In this document: piece after piece, positions 59,707-64,000 of the stretch
How positions within the stretch are numbered: the first letter of the stretch is position 1
Layout: each line of letters starts with the position of its first letter
From: Xylona heveae TC161
Lineage: Eukaryota; Ascomycota; Xylonomycetes; Xylonales; Xylonaceae
Direction of reading: 5' to 3'
DNA: 64,000 nucleotides
Assembly: GCF_001619985.1 (NCBI RefSeq)
Contig: NW_017264197.1
Location: 806,001 to 870,000 of the forward strand
Program-made: the position numbers and the translations under genes
The notes under the pieces: model-generated
What the model was told of the DNA's origin: nothing
Seen by the model: the letters and a program-made list of their open reading frames with translations, nothing else
Databases searched by the model: none

Positions 59707-60994
59707 ATGTTCAATATAATTGCCAATTTTCTCTCGTAAGTCATGTTTCTTGAAATCTGCCCGACCGCCGCCTTGTGCGGGAAATTTGCGCCTCATACAC
59801 TGTAACGCAACGAAACCCCTCGACATCACAGATTGTGCAGAAGCCTTTAGCATAATATAAAATGGGATATCAGCTAGAGCTAACAGCATTCGCAGCTCCA
59901 TCATCACAGTCCTCTTTCCCATCTTCGCGTCTTACAAGGCTCTCCGAACGTCTGACCCTGCGCAATTAACGCCATGGCTGATGTACTGGGTTGTGCTTTC
60001 TTGCGCTCTCCTCGTGGAATCATGGACTGAATGGATTCTTGTATGGTACGTGAAAAACCATAGCCACCAGCTCCTCTGCTTTTGTTCCCCCCTCCCCAAA
60101 CTTTCATATCTTGCCCTATCTCTGCTCCACAAGCTCACTGCTTTTCTGACCGCTGAATGCAGGGTTCCATTCTACCCATGGATTCGTCTCCTCGCACATA
60201 CCTACCTCGTACTCCCACAAACCCAAGGAGCCCGACAGCTTTACCAGGAGCGCATTCACCCGTTCCTTGCCCACCACGAGGCTGAGATTGAAGCGTTTAT
60301 CGGCAACGCCCACGAGCGACTCAAGGCAGCTGGTCTGCAATACCTCAAACAAGCTATCGATATGATCAAAGAACACGTTCTCGGATACCCACCCGCTAGA
60401 CCTGCAACACCGCCTCCGCGTTCTTCCTATGGAGCACCGTCATACGCGCAAACATTGCTCGCACGCTTCAACTTACCAAGTGCCCGTGAAGGCCTTGCCG
60501 CCCCAGCTGGTGATCTGTACGGCTTCCTGAGCGCAGCACTTGGCCAAACATCCTCTTCAACCAGGGAGGTACCGGCGGAGGATGCAGCACATCTCATTCC
60601 AGCCGAGCTTTCTTCGGACGAGGAGAAGATGAGCTTCATCTCCACCCAGCGCGACCGTCTGCGCTCCTTACTCCGTGCTTTGGATAATGAAGCGAATAAT
60701 CTGTCGACCAGTACCGCTGACGCATCTTCCGCCGCAGCTGGTACATACTCGGGCGATGAAGCAAACCTGAGCAAGAGCAGGAGTGAGCTAGAATTTGAGC
60801 CCATCTCGCGCGATGAACTTGGAACTGGTGAAAAGGACTCCAAGGCCGCAGCTGCCGCGAAAGGTGGTAGCTGGATGCCCTGGAGCTGGGGCTATGGGTC
60901 TTCCAAGTCCGCCTTGTCTTCGCCATCGGAAGAGAAATCAAAGGAAACTGCTTTCCCTACAGCCCGCGGAGCCTCTTCTGGTGTGGATATCTGA
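59707..60994 (+). CDS. TB2/DP1/HVA22 (REEP-type) membrane protein with long C-terminal tail
   Basis: Exons 59707-59735, 59896-60045 and 60163-60994 join in phase and give 336 residues. The N-terminal TB2/DP1/HVA22 domain covers about residues 1-110: ITVLFPIFASYKALRTSD, LTPWLMYWVVLSCALLVES, WTEWILVWVPFYPWIRLLAH and YLVLPQTQGARQLYQERIHPFL. These are the paired hydrophobic hairpins and amphipathic helix of REEP/Yop1 proteins, which curve ER membrane. The tail from about 170 onward is disordered, Ser/Ala/Glu-rich, ending SSGVDI. Fungal Yop1 itself is about 170 residues, so this longer protein is a second family member, probably the HVA22-like type. I infer ER location. Confidence 0.9.
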
Positions 60995-61600
60995 TCTCAC
61001 TTTCACTTGGGGCTAGATACACATGTCGCTTCACGTACAGGTACTAGGAGTCTTTACCTTTGGCGTTATATAATTTTCCGTTTTTCTTATTCCTTTTCTA
61101 TCTTTTCCCCATAAGTTTTCCGCAGATATTCCTATATTGTTTTGCTCCGATAGTGCTCTCTCTTCTCTTCTCTACTTTCTTTTTATTATTTATTTTTTTT
61201 CTTATATTATATCCATTTTTTTTATTAAAGTGGCGATTGCTCGTCTTTGCTCGCCACTACAGCCACAGAAAGCAGGCTCGGGCCAATACCCCTGTCATTT
61301 TTCTATTCTGTTCTATTCTACAATTCTTTCATTCATATCACTAGGGTGGATTACTTCTTTTAGTACTCTTTCCACTTTCTTATTTTCCCTTTCTATCTCC
61401 CCCTTTCTTATCTCGCCCTCTTTCCCTACTTTATTTCGGATGTCGGATGGATGGTGCTATTTTTCTCGGGCTATTACTTTATCTCATTTTATTTGCTTTT
61501 TCTTTCAGTGGGATGAGTCTTTCTTGGGTTCTGACTTGTACTTTGCGCTTTGAGCTGAGAGCTTTGAACGGGAATCTAGGTCGGTGGAGTGCACGTCAGG

Positions 61601-61634
61601 GTCGTTATGGTCGTTATGGTCGTTATGGTCGTTA
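61601..61634. repeat. Tandem repeat GTCGTTATG, about 4 copies
   Basis: Three exact copies of the 9 bp unit and a fourth that diverges at its end (GTCGTTACT), in noncoding DNA. Confidence 0.85.
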
Positions 61635-61970
61635 CTTTGGGGATCTTAGGGAATGGATTACGGACGGGTGTAAATCAAGGTTGATGGGCAGATGGACAGA
61701 TGGACAGAAGGGCGGGGAGCACTGGGAGATTTGGAGAATCATTCTTTATCTTTACACAATACACTCACTCCTTTTGCTTGACTTATTACTCGTACCCTCG
61801 TACATTTATCGTCTTATGGTCCGTCCTTTGATCGATGTTCTATATGGTGATGTCTTTGTTACAAAGCACCTTCAGTGTGAAGTGAGTGAGAATTGAAATA
61901 AGTTTTTTACTGCTTCTTTTGCTTCTCTTGCTTGCTTCTCTGGATCATCTATGGGCTAAAACATGTATTC

Positions 61971-62015
<45 letters not shown>

Positions 62016-62022
62016 CGACGAC
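61971..62022. repeat. GAT microsatellite, about 14 units, passing into GAC
   Basis: An uninterrupted run of GAT triplets that changes to GAC at the right end, 60 bp beyond the BPL1 stop codon. The open frame through it would encode poly-Asp but has no other support. Confidence 0.9.
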
Positions 62023-62081
62023 GTGATTAATTATCGAATTTCAATTATCGAATTTCAGTGTCCTGCAAATAAAGGAACTTG

Positions 62082-64000
62082 TTATACCTTCCGCTTGACT
62101 AGGCCCTTGAAGAAATCAAAACTGTTGCTGTCGCTTTGTAATTGTATGACGCGGCCGGTAGGTCGATCTTCCCAACCGAGTTCCTCGGCGACAAGCAAGC
62201 CGTAGTCGCGAGTGATGCCGCGGATGCGAGCGCGGATGCTGCCTTCTGCTTCTAGAGTGACGATTTGGTCTCTGTGTGGTGTGTACTGGTGTCAGTCATG
62301 GATTTTTTTTATTTTATTTTTTATTTTTATTTTATTTTTTTTTGGTTATGTATGAAGGGAGTGAGAGGGAGGGGAAGTGGTGAAAGGGGAGAGAGGAAAG
62401 GGAAGTTGTGAAGGGGAGAGAGAGGTCAGGGGACATGGAAGGAGACAGGACGGAAAAGGAGGAGTGGATGGTAAAGACGAGGGGGGAATTGAAATGGGGA
62501 GGCAAACGAGGAAAAACAAAAAAGGCAGAAATTGAATGTGAGGGAAACGAGAGAAAAATGCGATTTAAAGGAAAGGAAGGGAAAGGTGTATGTAAGAGGA
62601 TATGGAAAAGGATATGGAAGAGAGAAACATACGTATGTAACCAAAGCGAATAATACAAACTTTCCAGATCGTGATTGAAGCCTGTTCGGAGAAAACTGTT
62701 GTAGATGGACTCAAAGCTGGACAGGATACGCGCGAGGAGTTTCTCCAATGTAAAAGGCGGTAAGTGTGGAGGAAGAAGGTCGTTCAGGGACGTGGTGGGT
62801 CCGGGATTCATCGTGTTCAGCCCGATGCCTAGATGCCGTTAGAAACGAAAACTGATTCTTCGGGGCAAAAGCAGGGACAACAAATAAATGTTATGCGTAT
62901 GGAGACGTACCAACGACAAGGAGAAACTCGCTTCCAACATAGCTTGAGTTGACGAGGATACCGCCAATCTTGACGTAGTTTCCTGGTCCTTTGGAGGGAT
63001 CCTGCGCGTCTATTGTCCCAGTTAGTTAAGGAAGCTGAAAATAGAGAATTGAAGTGATTGGGTGCCAGGAGGAACTGGAACTGGAACTGGAGATCAGCAT
63101 ACAAATGTCATTCGGCCACTTTAATTTCACTGGCAGGTCCGCGTATCCAACGTCATATGACCTGATTCCCTCTACGATAGCTATTGCGGCGAGATACTGC
63201 ACAAATACAACCGGAGCGGCGTTCATCAGGTGCATTGGATGTCTGATGCACGTCGAGAACAGCAGAGTCCCGGCGGGTGAGACCCACACGTTGGAACCTC
63301 GGCCTCTTCCGGCGACTTGAGTGGTAGCTGTGGCGGTAAAGCCTGTTGGGAGGTGCTGAAGGAGCTTCAGATTTCTGAGAGATCATGTTATTGATGGTAT
63401 CCATTAATGAGGATGAAATTAGAGGGAGTGGTGTGTAAAAGGTAAACTCACTTCTCAAGCAGAGTACTTGTGCTTGTGACTACTTCTCCGTATAATAAAT
63501 ATCGTCCAAATGCCCCTTCGCTCTCTTTGGAGCGAGCATGGTAATTTTGAAGGTTTGCGTAAAATGATGCGTGGTTAAAGTATGGAGTCTCTTTGAATGA
63601 TGGTTGCTCAGTCTCGTGCACGTGTATGCGTTTGATGATTTTGCTGTAATCGATATCGATCCCTGGTTGACCTGCATCGTCATCGGAGTTGGGTTTACCG
63701 GATAGACCAGGAAGTGCCTTCGCAAGAGAGCCCAAAGACCATTTTGAAGGATGGTCAATTTCGAATGTATCATTTTCGCCCTTGATATATTCTTTGCCTT
63801 CTTCCTTGGTGATGAGTTCCTTCCAGGAGGAAACAAGCTCGGACGCAGCAGGAGGCTCTGCTGAGGACAAGTGCATTAGTGATAGAGATGGGACAGTCGT
63901 CTGCTCTTTGCTGACTCGCAGGCCCAATTTGCTCAGACAGGCTCTGAGGAAACTAGCTCGTGCCTGTTCATCGGCTGCCAGTTCCTCGACGAGCTTTGGA
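62082..64000 (-). CDS. BPL1: Biotin-protein ligase, C-terminal catalytic part (5' end outside the window)
   Basis: Attaches biotin to acetyl-CoA carboxylase and pyruvate carboxylase through biotinyl-AMP. The gene runs in from the right edge. Exons in the window (coding order) are 64000-63452 (partial), 63374-63103, 63009-62911, 62828-62633 and 62271-62082; phases agree. The catalytic domain starts around NLKLLQHLPTGFTATATTQ, with the ATP/biotin loop GRGRGSNVW, then VSPAGTLLFS, the active-site KWPNDI, IGGILVNSSY and GIGLNTMNPGP. The last exon is the C-terminal SH3-like domain (DQIVTLEAEGS, GLLVAEELGW). The upstream exon (SKLVEELAADEQ and onward) belongs to the fungal N-terminal extension. Fungal Bpl1 is about 650-700 residues, so roughly half is missing here. 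The last intron, 361 nt, is the longest and almost all pyrimidine on the coding strand. Confidence 0.93.
62344..62632 (+). repeat. Long polypurine-rich tract in the last BPL1 intron
   Basis: About 290 bp in which the + strand is overwhelmingly A and G, with scattered T and few C. It fills most of the 361 nt last intron of BPL1, so the transcribed strand gives a C/U-rich intron. There is no clean repeat unit. Confidence 0.7.

Larger units (their letters stand above)
60995..62081. other. Convergent intergenic region, TB2/DP1 gene and BPL1
   Basis: These 1.09 kb between two 3' ends are T-rich (61060-61560) and hold a 9 bp tandem repeat and a GAT microsatellite. The open frame at 61447-61896 is low complexity and not supported as a gene. 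Confidence 0.6.

Overview
The window is nuclear DNA of a filamentous ascomycete (Pezizomycotina), most likely a eurotiomycete close to Aspergillus, Penicillium or Talaromyces. The evidence is the gene style: compact genes with many 50-120 nt GT-AG introns and CTGAC/CTAAC branch sites, plus the presence of a Con7-type C2H2 regulator and an Aspergillus-like Dbp2. The class is an inference from remembered protein similarity; no search was run.

I support 22 protein-coding genes. In order they are: a RING/LON protein (5' end cut by the window); kynureninase (-) divergent from ISA2 (+); the DEAD-box helicase DBP2; a 6.1 kb gene-free stretch leading to the transcription factor gene con7; a 3.3 kb gene-free stretch; a mitochondrial PPR protein; ribosomal protein S16 (-) divergent from an RCC1-repeat protein (+); the checkpoint clamp subunit RAD9 (-); an F-box/LRR-like protein; the THI20-type HMP kinase/TenA fusion; splicing factor AAR2 (-); ribosomal protein S14 (-); prephenate dehydrogenase TYR1; a peroxisome-type catalase; a small glycine-rich repeat protein; enoyl-CoA hydratase (-) divergent from RER1 (+); translation factor eIF4G; an RRM protein (-); Mediator subunit MED27; a TANGO2/NRDE protein (-); a TB2/DP1/HVA22 membrane protein; and biotin-protein ligase BPL1 (-, cut at the right edge).

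Nearly all genes are single-copy housekeeping functions: translation (S14, S16, eIF4G), RNA work (DBP2, AAR2, RRM protein, PPR protein), transcription (MED27, con7), metabolism (tryptophan catabolism to NAD, tyrosine and thiamine synthesis, beta-oxidation, biotin loading), DNA damage signalling (RAD9), Fe-S assembly (ISA2) and early secretory traffic (RER1). They do not form a pathway cluster. I see no secondary-metabolite cluster, transposon, viral remnant, tRNA, rRNA or CRISPR array.

The gene models were rebuilt by hand. Exons were joined only where donor, acceptor and reading phase agreed and the joined protein matched the expected family. The less ordinary observations concern gene structure: a 463 nt intron late in DBP2, a stopless 159 nt intron inside eIF4G, two last introns in RAD9 that decide the protein's C-terminus, a long polypurine intron in BPL1, and the very large empty flanks of con7. 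I found nothing that I would call a new biological system.
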